From contig JBIIZQ010000001.1 of the NCBI GenBank assembly GCA_044346175.1, positions 210,850 to 274,849 on the forward strand: a DNA stretch of 64,000 nucleotides. Direction: 5' to 3'. The notes beneath the pieces were generated by a model. The model was not told the origin of the DNA and searched no databases. It saw nothing but the letters and a program-made list of their open reading frames with translations. Positions 25,567-33,664 of the stretch are shown in pieces. The translations under genes were made by a program, and so were the position numbers. The stretch is from JBJTUH01 sp044346175. GTDB taxonomy: Bacteria > Cyanobacteriota > Vampirovibrionia > Vampirovibrionales > JAJTHC01. The number at the start of each line of letters is the position of its first letter. The first letter of the stretch is position 1.

Positions 25567-26307
25567 ATGCCCGTTACTTATCGCTTTCCTAACCTAACCG
25601 ATGACGCAAATCAGTCGACGTATGGTAGCCCGAGTGTGATACCTCAAGCATGTGTGAGGTACTGGCCTTTAGGGCGTTTTATGATGAACACCTATTTGCT
25701 CAGCTACGAAGGGCAGGCTTGGATTATTGATGCGGGGCATCAGCCCGATGAACTCCTTGCGTGCATTGCACAGGAAGCTTTGTCTTTGCAAGCGATTCTC
25801 ATGACCCATGCCCATATTGACCATATTGAAGGGTTAATGCAACTCCACGAAGCACACCCTGATGTTCCCATTTTTCTCCATCCCGATGAACAATGTTGGT
25901 GGGATGCTGTGGCGTTCCAAGCCTCCTACTTCAACTACCCCCGTGTTCCCCAACAACCACCTGCTAAAGCCATTCAGTGGTTAGACGCTACGCAAAGCAT
26001 TTCACCCTTACCACGCCTTGGTGATGAGAAAATCACGTTTGAAGTGCGCCATTGTCCTGGGCATACGCCTGGTGGTGTTAGTTTTTATAGTGCGTCATTG
26101 GGTGTTGTCTTCACTGGAGATACCCTGTTTAAAGGGGCTGTGGGTCGATGGGACTTCCCCTATGGTGATGTTGATGCACTTGAAGCAAGCCTTCGGAGTC
26201 AGTTACTCACATTGCCCGAAAGCACAAGCGTTTTTTCTGGTCATGGTACACCCACAACCATTGGTGCAGAGATGCAAACGCCTGAACGCTTTTTTGGTGC
26301 ATCATGA
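25567..26307 (+). CDS. Metallo-beta-lactamase-fold hydrolase (glyoxalase II-like)
   Basis: The 246-residue protein has the di-metal site of the family: THAHIDH (HxHxDH), HCPGHTPGG with the next metal histidine, FTGDTLFKGAVGRWDFP with the bridging Asp, and FSGHGTPTTIG with the last His. The GRWDFP block and absence of the C-terminal glyoxalase II domain fit the YcbL-like single-domain group, often thioesterases. Substrate unknown. Translationally coupled to pth; convergent with the next gene (28-bp gap). Confidence 0.9.
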   Translation: MPVTYRFPNLTDDANQSTYGSPSVIPQACVRYWPLGRFMMNTYLLSYEGQAWIIDAGHQPDELLACIAQEALSLQAILMTHAHIDHIEGLMQLHEAHPDVPIFLHPDEQCWWDAVAFQASYFNYPRVPQQPPAKAIQWLDATQSISPLPRLGDEKITFEVRHCPGHTPGGVSFYSASLGVVFTGDTLFKGAVGRWDFPYGDVDALEASLRSQLLTLPESTSVFSGHGTPTTIGAEMQTPERFFGAS

Positions 26308-26335
26308 CAAGCTTGAAGGTATTTGATAGAAGGGC

Positions 26336-28375
26336 TTACACTGTAAAGCCAGCAAGGACTTGATCCATTTCATCAGAAACGCTTGCGTTACCTACAAACC
26401 CCTTGCCTACTTCACCTACGGCTTCTGTTGCAGCATCAAGGTTCATATCGCCAGTTAAACGACTTGCGATACTTTTAGCTTCTTCAGCACGAAGTTTTTC
26501 AGTGTAAGCGGCAACGCCATCAGTGTGTTTTTGACGCAGCCCCTTAATTTCGGCGATGCGCTCTTCTTGACTTTTGCCTTGCCCATTCCCCTGACCATTA
26601 GCCGTGGTGCCACGCTTTTTTTCCGTACTCATAAAGTTTTGCTGACCCACTAACTTACTCATAAGTAGTAACTTGGACTGGTCGGGCTTTAAGGTGAGGT
26701 TAGAAGCAAGTGTCGCAACTTTTTCAGTGACTTGGGTATTTTTATCCCCTTGAGTCAGCACTTGCTTACTTGGAGATTGTTCAGCACCAGGTAAAGCATT
26801 CAGGGCTGTATTTTGAACTTTATTTGATTCTAGCACAGGGGTCGTTGTCGGCACGACCTCAGGCTTTTCCGCCATGATGATTTTTTGTGATGGGTTGACC
26901 CCTGCAGCTTTTTTGGCTGCTTTTGTTTCTTCTTGTGCAGTGGCTAAAGTACCCGTGACTTCTTCCTGTGCTTCTTGTGTCTCATTTTTAGGCAGGAGTA
27001 AGGTACTGCTTGAAACGAAACCACCCGTAAGCGGTGCAAAAACCTCTTGAGGTAAACCACCCTTGGTTGTCACGGCATGGGACGTGGGAAGTGATGCTTC
27101 AAAACGAGTCGTAAGACCGTTACTGTTTAGCCCGACATTCAGCAAGTCTGTACTACGCACAAAAGGATTGGCTTTCGTAAGTAGGTGTGCTTGATTTGGC
27201 AGGGATTGACCATTCTCAGGTAAAGTAAGTGCTTCGTCAGTCACACTTTGGAATACGCTGGGGTCTAAAGAAGGTTGTTTTACAAGATTTTTATCTGTTC
27301 TGTTGCCAAAAACTTGCGTGCTTGAACCCAAAAGATTGGTACCTTCGTACAAACCTTTCCCTAATCCAAAAGGCGTATCTGTGGTTGCCACATTGGCACT
27401 TAGGTTGTTCTGTCCCAAAACACTTGGATTCGTTGATGCGTTGGTTTTTGGAAGATTATTAAGCGACAAGCTTGAACCTGCTTTAAAGTCATTGGAGACT
27501 AAAGAAGGGTTGTTTGTTTGAATGCTTGGCTTTTCGTCTGGTGTTTTGACTTCACTCAGGTTGTTTGCCAGTCTTTCAAGCTTTTCTTGCTGAGCTTGCA
27601 GTTGTTGTTGACGTGCCACAGCTTCCTGTAACGCTTTTGCTTCAGGGGTTACTGGTGTTTCTGGTGGTTTAACTTCCCCAGAGGGTGGCGTTGGTACCAC
27701 GGGAGAAGGTTCTGTTTTAACGTCTCCAGGCTTTACTTCCCCAGGTTTAATTTCGGGAGGCTTGGTGTTGGTATCAGTGGGTTGCGAACCCGTATTACCC
27801 CGAGGTGTTTCGGAGGTAGGAGTTGGTTCAGATGGCTTAGGGGGAGGGGGTACTTCTGCAATGGGTGCCTGAGGTACTCTCGTTTTCTCTTGTACTTTAT
27901 TTGCTTCAGTACCCAGTGAAACCAAAGTCTGCGTAAAAGCATCGGGCTTTGAGTCTTTTACTGGCGGTGGATTATTTGTACCAAACGTGACAGGTTTGGA
28001 AGCTTTGGTTGTATTCGGGTTAACAGATGCTTCACTGACCACACCCTTGGATGCAATCGTTGTGGCTTTGGGAGTCGTGACACGGTCATCTGTGGACGTG
28101 ACTGATTGACTCCCTAAAATACTGGTACTCTTGCCCGTAATTTTCTGAGAGGGATTAGAAGAAGCGTCATACAAATCGCTAAACGTTTGACGATTTGGTG
28201 TCGTTGTTTTGGACTGAGGCGATGTAAAAATACCGACCGGTGAAGTATCCAGTGAAGCCTCCAATGACTGTGTCAAAGACTCAGCTTGAGGCACCCCAGG
28301 AGGAGTTTTTTTAATGGTTGTAGGTTTGACAAACAATCTGTCAAACTCACTGCCGCCGCCAATACCAATCATCAT
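26336..28375 (-). CDS. Large low-complexity protein, unknown
   Basis: The 679-residue protein is dominated by Thr/Ser/Pro/Lys/Asn/Gln-rich sequence. Features: N-terminal MMIGIGGGSEFDRLFVKP; a Pro/Glu/Lys tract around 195-250 (repeated KPGEV/KPGDV and KPPE units); a short coiled-coil candidate (EAVARQQQLQAQQEKLERLA, about 250-270); and a more ordered C-terminus (about 600-679) with charged helices. No signal peptide, membrane helix or known domain is visible, although the layout recalls length-control or scaffold proteins. Two tandem ATG codons start it, with no SD. Long and continuous, so likely real; function unknown. Confidence 0.65.
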   Translation of the reverse strand: MMIGIGGGSEFDRLFVKPTTIKKTPPGVPQAESLTQSLEASLDTSPVGIFTSPQSKTTTPNRQTFSDLYDASSNPSQKITGKSTSILGSQSVTSTDDRVTTPKATTIASKGVVSEASVNPNTTKASKPVTFGTNNPPPVKDSKPDAFTQTLVSLGTEANKVQEKTRVPQAPIAEVPPPPKPSEPTPTSETPRGNTGSQPTDTNTKPPEIKPGEVKPGDVKTEPSPVVPTPPSGEVKPPETPVTPEAKALQEAVARQQQLQAQQEKLERLANNLSEVKTPDEKPSIQTNNPSLVSNDFKAGSSLSLNNLPKTNASTNPSVLGQNNLSANVATTDTPFGLGKGLYEGTNLLGSSTQVFGNRTDKNLVKQPSLDPSVFQSVTDEALTLPENGQSLPNQAHLLTKANPFVRSTDLLNVGLNSNGLTTRFEASLPTSHAVTTKGGLPQEVFAPLTGGFVSSSTLLLPKNETQEAQEEVTGTLATAQEETKAAKKAAGVNPSQKIIMAEKPEVVPTTTPVLESNKVQNTALNALPGAEQSPSKQVLTQGDKNTQVTEKVATLASNLTLKPDQSKLLLMSKLVGQQNFMSTEKKRGTTANGQGNGQGKSQEERIAEIKGLRQKHTDGVAAYTEKLRAEEAKSIASRLTGDMNLDAATEAVGEVGKGFVGNASVSDEMDQVLAGFTV

Positions 28376-28572
28376 GCGTCACTTAACTCTCTGTTTATAT
28401 TCTCTTCAACTCAAAACGCCTAAGCATAAACCCAAAGGAGAAAGGATTTTATCGCTAGCTCTACTAACACATTGTCTCGGTGTAAATTGCCTCATGCTTT
28501 AAAATAACCTGTACTAGGGCATAAAAATGTAACAATAGCGTTACATGAGCGTGAGGTGTCGTTGATTTGTTG

Positions 28573-28600
28573 TTGATTTTTTTAATAAAGTCTTTATACT
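28573..28600 (+). promoter_or_regulatory. Sigma70-like promoter
   Basis: TTGATT (28573-28578), 16-base spacer, TATACT (28595-28600), in AT-rich DNA. It would give a leader of about 200 bases before the ATG at 28805. Confidence 0.5.
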
Positions 28601-28714
28601 TTACAAAGTGAACTTAAATAATTATAAAATTATTCAATAATAGTATTGACACGATAGTACGGTTTAAAAATTGCTTGTTTCGCCGTCATGATTCTGAAGC
28701 CGTGTGCGTGGGTA

Positions 28715-28746
28715 AGCTGGATAATGTGTGAGCTGGATAATGTGTG
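28715..28746 (+). repeat. 16-bp tandem duplication
   Basis: AGCTGGATAATGTGTG occurs twice head to tail (28715-28730, 28731-28746) in the leader of the next gene; it could be a paired binding site or a slippage product. Confidence 0.85.
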
Positions 28747-28804
28747 AGTATGTTGAGAAAAAGAAGAAGATAACACCCAAAAAAGAAGGAAAGAAGCAAA
28801 CGCC

Positions 28805-30016
28805 ATGGTTGATGCTGCACAACAAGCTGAACGCTACATGATGTACCTAAAGCACCGCCAATTAGGGGTGTTTGATACGTGTCCTGAGACATGGAAACAC
28901 AAGGCGTTACAACGTGATACCGTGCTTAAAACACTCCTCCCTCTCTTTTACACGTGTATGCACACACCAATGATACCAGAAGTGGTACCCGCAACAAAAA
29001 TGCAAGATGCCAAGAAGGCACCCTTCCAAAGTGTTCCTGAAAAAGCAACCACTCGTCAGATGAAGGGGCTTGTATCAGGACAAAGTACACGTCGTTGGGG
29101 GCAGTCCATCAAAGGGGCTTCTCTCAAGCTAGGCACACGCCATGATATTGAAAAATGCACTGAAAAATATGAGCCATCTCTCAGTAAGACTCAATCTTCT
29201 GCAACCCGTCGTATGGAAGCTAGACGTGAAGAACTGATGCTTTTGTGGCCTGAAATATTTTCAGAGGATACGCTTAAAGCGTTTTCACAATCCCAAGGTG
29301 GTTTATCACTCTACCAAGCGGGTATCTCGTGGTATCGCTCAAAACGGGTTACTTTAAAACGTAAAAGCTTAAACTTATCCCCTCAATTAAAAGCGTCGCT
29401 TGCACGTCTTCCGCAAGGAAAAACCCTTTTAACGCAGTTGGCAAACCACCATGCACAAAGAGCTTCCGATAGTACTGGATATTATCGCTTTAATACTGAA
29501 AACCCACATCGTCACTGGCTTGACCCTGAGCGACTTAAACCGCTCAATAATCGTACCCAATTTATTGATATTCTTATCACCTTGTGTACCATGGCCTGTA
29601 AAGAAACTGACCACTGGCTCAAATGGTTTGCTGAACATGAACGCCAGCAAGTGCTTGATGAAATCATGACGCTTCGTCACCTTCTTTGCAGTAAACAAGG
29701 ATGGATAGAGGTCATTGAAACTTTACCTAATATAGACCCTGCACAACAAGATGCTACACAAGAAAGCTGTCATGAAGAGCTTTTCTACAACGTGTTATGG
29801 TTTCCGTATAACCCTTGGTTTCGCTCGTATTTACGCTCATTGAGAGGTCGTCCGCCTCTTCACTGGAATGAAAAATGGCAAAACCTGATTCATTTTGCAG
29901 TCCAACATACTCCCATCCCTTTGCCTGATGAAAACCTACCCCTTTGCTTTACCGTGCCTACTATTGGTACGATGAGAGGCTACAGTCTCTCTGAAGCTGA
30001 GGACACCTTGCCTTAA
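28805..30016 (+). CDS. Unknown 403-residue soluble protein
   Basis: No recognised family. The N-terminal third is basic (many Lys/Arg between 70 and 160) with QQAERYMMYLKHRQLGVFD at the start. The C-terminal two thirds look globular and helical, rich in Trp, His and Leu (for example MACKETDHWLKWFAEHE about 261-277 and EELFYNVLWFPYNPWFRSYL about 321-340). No signal peptide or membrane helix. Codon use resembles the neighbours. A purine-rich stretch (AAGGAAAGAAG) precedes the ATG. Ends in a strong bidirectional terminator. Confidence 0.65.
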   Translation: MVDAAQQAERYMMYLKHRQLGVFDTCPETWKHKALQRDTVLKTLLPLFYTCMHTPMIPEVVPATKMQDAKKAPFQSVPEKATTRQMKGLVSGQSTRRWGQSIKGASLKLGTRHDIEKCTEKYEPSLSKTQSSATRRMEARREELMLLWPEIFSEDTLKAFSQSQGGLSLYQAGISWYRSKRVTLKRKSLNLSPQLKASLARLPQGKTLLTQLANHHAQRASDSTGYYRFNTENPHRHWLDPERLKPLNNRTQFIDILITLCTMACKETDHWLKWFAEHERQQVLDEIMTLRHLLCSKQGWIEVIETLPNIDPAQQDATQESCHEELFYNVLWFPYNPWFRSYLRSLRGRPPLHWNEKWQNLIHFAVQHTPIPLPDENLPLCFTVPTIGTMRGYSLSEAEDTLP

Positions 30017-30023
30017 AGCCTAC

Positions 30024-30083
30024 CATAAAAAAAGCTGCCTTTTTCAGGTATCACTCGATACTAAAAAAAGCAGCTTTTTTATG
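30024..30083. terminator. Bidirectional terminator
   Basis: Long hairpin: arm 30024-30038 pairs with 30070-30083, with an inner stem GTATC/GATAC; both outer edges carry A or T runs. It separates the convergent 403-residue and DUF1292 genes. Confidence 0.85.
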
Positions 30084-30135
30084 ATGTACAAACCAACGTA
30101 CAAGCGATAATCAGTCAGTTTAAGACTAAGAGAGG

Positions 30136-30522
30136 CTAGCCTTCTTGAGAAGCTTCTTCTTCATCGTCTTCATCTTGTCCGTTCATGCTTTCAATCACGG
30201 TAAGCACTTTTTCAAACTCGGCATCGTCTTCGATTTGTACAAACTCATCGCCATCTTCATGGCGAATAAGACGCATCAGGACGATTTCTTCATCATGCCC
30301 AGCATCATCATCACTTTCCGCTTTTTTCTCTTCACCCTCTTTACCGTGATAAATCAACACGACATATTCTTTGCCTTCTACTTCAAGCTCGTCAATACGC
30401 TCAAAATAGTGAACCTGCCCGTCTTCATCAGTCGTCTCAACCCAAACATCAGCAAGAGAGGGGTCAATTTGGCAACCCTCTTGGGTTTGAGGCTCATCAG
30501 TATTGCTCATCATCATCATCAT
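30136..30522 (-). CDS. DUF1292 (YrzB-like) acidic protein
   Basis: 128 residues starting at a run of five consecutive ATGs (30508-30522), with AAGGA 11 bases upstream of the first; the upstream open frame to 30675 is unlikely to be translated. The domain matches DUF1292: TDEDGQVHYFERIDELEVEGKEYVVLIYHG, then EEIVLMRLIRHEDGDEFVQIEDDAEFEKVL. A lysine/aspartate insert (about 72-92) and an acidic tail (DEDDEEE) flank it. The family is common in Firmicutes and cyanobacterial relatives and has no firmly established function. Confidence 0.87.
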   Translation of the reverse strand: MMMMMSNTDEPQTQEGCQIDPSLADVWVETTDEDGQVHYFERIDELEVEGKEYVVLIYHGKEGEEKKAESDDDAGHDEEIVLMRLIRHEDGDEFVQIEDDAEFEKVLTVIESMNGQDEDDEEEASQEG

Positions 30523-30797
30523 GGGGAGGGGTATCCTTATAGGTATTGACCGTAAACAGAAATAGGGTAAGAAATTGACATTTAAGAAAAGAAAGAGAAG
30601 AGCGTCCGCCTTATGGGAATCTTCAAGATAGCACTGTGTGTTAAGGGGTGCTAACGTACGACAAGCGTATTTCACAAGAGGTTTTCATATAAGGCATCTT
30701 TTTAGTGACATTATACCATAGAGATACGCTTTAAGAGAGAGGCTCCTAGGGAGGACGTTTAGTAAGGAGGCTTTTAAACGTCATTTGGGTACCTTCC

Positions 30798-32339
30798 CTA
30801 CTTAGAAGAAAGACCCTCAAGAATTTTTGTGACCCACCCCATGATAAAGCGGTGTTTAGGACGTGCTACGGCTAAGCTATAGGCTGGGATATTCTCAGTA
30901 ATCACACTCCCCGCAGCCACAAAGGCATGAGGTTCCACCGTAATAGGGGCAACAAGCACACTGTTACTCCCTACTTTGACACTATCGCCAATGCTACTGG
31001 CTGATTTTTCCCAAGTGAGGGCGTTAAAGTTTGCCGTAATAGCCCCAGCTCCCCAGTTGACATCACGTCCAAGCGTGGCATCGCCAATGTAAGCCAAATG
31101 GCTTGCAAAGCTATCTTCACCTATTGAGGCATTTTTCATTTCCACAAAATTACCTACTTTAGTATTGCGTGCGATATGAACCGTGTCTCGAAGATGTGTA
31201 AAGGGGCCAATGATACAATCTTCCGCAATAAAAGCATTTTCCAAATGACTCTGCTGAATCGTGGTTCTTGCCCCGATGCTGACACGTTTTTTCAGTGTGG
31301 TATAAGGTCCAATCTGGGCATCTTCTGCAATCACGACATCGCCTTCAATCACACAGCCAGGGTACATTGTTACGCCAGGAGCCATCCGTACTGTAGGTGC
31401 TACCCATGTTGCCTCGGGTGCAAGAATACGTACCCCTGAACGCATCAAGTGTTCAAGTGTCCAACGGTTTAACACTGTGTGGCACATGGCAAGGTCTGCT
31501 TGGGTATTGACACCTTGCATTTCTTCAGGGTTCTCAAGTACAAAGACCCCTACCTTTAAGCCTGCCTGTTGTGCAAGCTGAATGATATCAGTGAAGTAGA
31601 CCTCTTTTTGAGCATTTTGGTTTGCAATGTCGTACAGCTTAGGGAGTAAGTGTTTTGTGGTGTTAGGGTTTAAAGCATAAACCCCACTATTCACCCAATG
31701 TAAGTCCTTACCTTGGGTACAAGCGACCACTTCAGGGTACCGCTCAGGGTCAGCTTGGGCTGCTTCAAGGTCAGAAGTTTCTACAATGGCTTGTACATGA
31801 GAGGTTTTGGGTTCCCAAATGACACGCCCATAACGTGCAGGGTCATCAAGACGAGCAATCATCACGGTGATATCTGCCTGAAGGTCTTGATGTTGCCGAA
31901 TAAAAGTATGCCATGTTTCTGGGGTGGTTAGGGGGACATCGCCAGCCGTCACCACAAGGGTTTGTGTTGTTTCTGAAAGCCCTGCAAAGCCTTTTGCGAC
32001 AGCATCTCCTGTGCCTGAAGGAGGGTCTTGTACGACGGTTTGAACCTCTAGTATATCTGTTGCAAGACGCTGTTGTAAGGTGTCAGTATGCGTTTGCACG
32101 TAAGCTTCTACGGCATTGCGTTGGTGTCCTGTTACAATCACTTGGTGTGTTACACCTGCGTAGGCTAGTGTTTGCATCACATGACCCAATAACGGCGTAC
32201 CCCATAGCGGGTGTAATACTTTTGCCAACTGGCTTTTTAGCCGAGTACCCTTGCCAGCGGCAAGCACAATAGCACTTACATGAGTGAGCGGTTCAAAAGT
32301 GGTTAAAAGGGGGTGGGTAGCGAAAGGAGAAGCTAGCAT
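30798..32339 (-). CDS. glmU: Bifunctional GlmU (GlcNAc-1-P uridyltransferase / GlcN-1-P acetyltransferase)
   Basis: Makes UDP-GlcNAc for peptidoglycan and LPS. The frame runs to 32423, but the promoter-like dyad at 32402-32420 overlaps that ATG, so I use the ATG at 32339 (513 residues). Pyrophosphorylase domain: IVLAAGKGTRLKSQLAKVLHPLWG, DPPSGTGDAV, TAGDVPLTTPETW, and VNSGVYALN. C-terminal left-handed beta-helix with hexapeptides: GPYTTLKKRVSIGARTTI, FVEMKNASIGEDSFASHLAYIGDA, WGAGAITANFNAL, VGSNSVLVAPITV. Longer than usual (about 450) because of N-terminal residues before the Rossmann strand and a small insertion. Confidence 0.95.
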   Translation of the reverse strand: MLASPFATHPLLTTFEPLTHVSAIVLAAGKGTRLKSQLAKVLHPLWGTPLLGHVMQTLAYAGVTHQVIVTGHQRNAVEAYVQTHTDTLQQRLATDILEVQTVVQDPPSGTGDAVAKGFAGLSETTQTLVVTAGDVPLTTPETWHTFIRQHQDLQADITVMIARLDDPARYGRVIWEPKTSHVQAIVETSDLEAAQADPERYPEVVACTQGKDLHWVNSGVYALNPNTTKHLLPKLYDIANQNAQKEVYFTDIIQLAQQAGLKVGVFVLENPEEMQGVNTQADLAMCHTVLNRWTLEHLMRSGVRILAPEATWVAPTVRMAPGVTMYPGCVIEGDVVIAEDAQIGPYTTLKKRVSIGARTTIQQSHLENAFIAEDCIIGPFTHLRDTVHIARNTKVGNFVEMKNASIGEDSFASHLAYIGDATLGRDVNWGAGAITANFNALTWEKSASSIGDSVKVGSNSVLVAPITVEPHAFVAAGSVITENIPAYSLAVARPKHRFIMGWVTKILEGLSSK

Positions 32340-32401
32340 TGTAAACAAACCATCCAAAACTGACGAGACATAACACGCTTGAGCGAAAGGCAACCATGCC
32401 A

Positions 32402-32420
32402 CTATACTAAAACAGTATAG
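32402..32420 (-). promoter_or_regulatory. Dyad with extended -10 upstream of glmU
   Basis: CTATACT (32402-32408), five bases, AGTATAG (32414-32420): a 7-bp perfect dyad. On the minus strand it reads TGCTATACT, an extended -10, about 75 bases before the chosen glmU ATG. The symmetry could be an operator or chance. Confidence 0.45.
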
Positions 32421-32678
32421 CATGAGCCAAACAACGACTCATTGAGGATAGCATCATTAAAAAATCAACAATCCTTTACTATGAAAATAACGGCATAGCA
32501 CAATATCATAGATGCTTCAACTTGTGTGGGTCATCACAGGGTACTATCAAATCTTTATTTTGAGGGTAAGCAATTTATAACAAGTATGTTTGTTTATAAC
32601 ATTACATTGTTTTTATAAATAAAAATATAATTCAAAATCCCTTTTTACATAACCTCTAACAGAAAGTGAATTCTTCAA

Positions 32679-33380
32679 ATGATGATGACCTTAAGACTGC
32701 CCTCAGGTACCACCGTCCAAATTAGAGAAAAACTATTAGGTCTGTTTCCTCATCAAAATCCTGGGGCATTTAAAAGCGTTGAAGGGGTACCTGTCGGCAA
32801 GTATCTTCAGCAAACGATTGGTAAGGTTTTTCAAAACGCCCAAAAGCAACGTGCCAACGTGCAACTTACAGACAATGCTTCTGAGCTATTACCTTCTGGT
32901 GAAGCTATTACAGGCAAACAAATTTCATTCTCGGAACCCGCAAAAGGTATTATTACGTCTTTAACACAATTACCTAAACGCCGAGGGGTTTCTATGACTC
33001 AAACTTTTACCCCTCCAGCAACCTATAAACGCTATGGTGCTACAGATAAAGATGAAAAAGCAAGTTTCTTGCGCATGATTGTTGAACCCAAAAATACAAC
33101 CCAAGCAGAAGAAATCCAAACATTATACCAATCAATCAATCATCCTTGGGGTGATGTGTATAAGCCAGTGTATACTCGTAAACCATCAGGCCCTAAGTAT
33201 GTAGGAGTACCCGTTCAAATTGGTCAAGCACTTGAGAATGGTGATAGCTCCCCTTGGTTATTAACACCTCTTGATATTAAGAAAAGTACGATGCACATCT
33301 CCGCCGAAGAAGGTCAATCCATTGACCAAATGTTTCAAACAGGCTGGCAAGATTTGTCAAACCTACTTTCTGGTAAATAA
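32679..33380 (+). CDS. Unknown 233-residue protein
   Basis: No recognised family. It starts with three tandem ATGs and no SD. Residues 1-30 form a strand-rich segment (MTLRLPSGTTVQIREKLL). The middle is Gln/Lys/Thr-rich, and the C-terminus has SSPWLLTPLDIKKSTMHI followed by a helix ending LSNLLSGK. No signal peptide, membrane helix or cysteine cluster. AT-rich upstream DNA (32560-32660) could carry its promoter. Codon usage is slightly more AT-rich than in the flanking enzymes. Confidence 0.6.
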   Translation: MMMTLRLPSGTTVQIREKLLGLFPHQNPGAFKSVEGVPVGKYLQQTIGKVFQNAQKQRANVQLTDNASELLPSGEAITGKQISFSEPAKGIITSLTQLPKRRGVSMTQTFTPPATYKRYGATDKDEKASFLRMIVEPKNTTQAEEIQTLYQSINHPWGDVYKPVYTRKPSGPKYVGVPVQIGQALENGDSSPWLLTPLDIKKSTMHISAEEGQSIDQMFQTGWQDLSNLLSGK

Positions 33381-33664
33381 GCGTTTAGGCATTTGCTTAC
33401 TAAAGCTTCTTCTTACTTTGACTCAAATGATGACGGAATAAACAAAGAGGGTGTTTCGTTTGATGTTCTGATAACTAAATACCCTCTTCACACATCACAA
33501 GGCTTTTAGCAACGCTTTTACACCTCTTGTCTTTGGTAGTATACTCTAAGGATATTTCATGGTTGTGCTTGCCAATCATTTTTAACGATGACGTTTTTAA
33601 AAGCAATCATGTTAAAAGTCATAGTTAAAGATAGCCTTCCTGTGTTGAAAGAAGAGGATTATTC
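33381..33664. other. Gap with imperfect hairpin before lptF/G
   Basis: AAGAGGGTGTTT (33445-33456) can pair with AAATACCCTCTT (33477-33488), one G-T pair, with no T run after it, so it is a weak terminator or attenuator. Nothing else recognisable. Confidence 0.4.

Larger units (their letters stand above)
28376..28804. other. 429-bp divergent regulatory gap
   Basis: Lies between the low-complexity gene (minus) and the gene at 28805 (plus). It is AT-rich from 28560 to 28680, with a good promoter (28573-28600), another TTGACA at 28645-28650 without a clear partner, and a 16-bp tandem duplication (28715-28746) in the leader. No coding frame seen. Confidence 0.55.

Noticed and set aside
28715..28746. 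CRISPR-like array
   Set aside because: Only two 16-bp copies without spacers, and no cas genes in the window.
30523..30675. Upstream extension of the DUF1292 frame
   Set aside because: The added residues do not resemble the family, and the five-ATG run has an AAGGA site at a sensible distance.
32340..32423. Upstream 28 codons of glmU
   Set aside because: The first ATG lies inside the promoter-like dyad; the ATG at 32339 is more likely.
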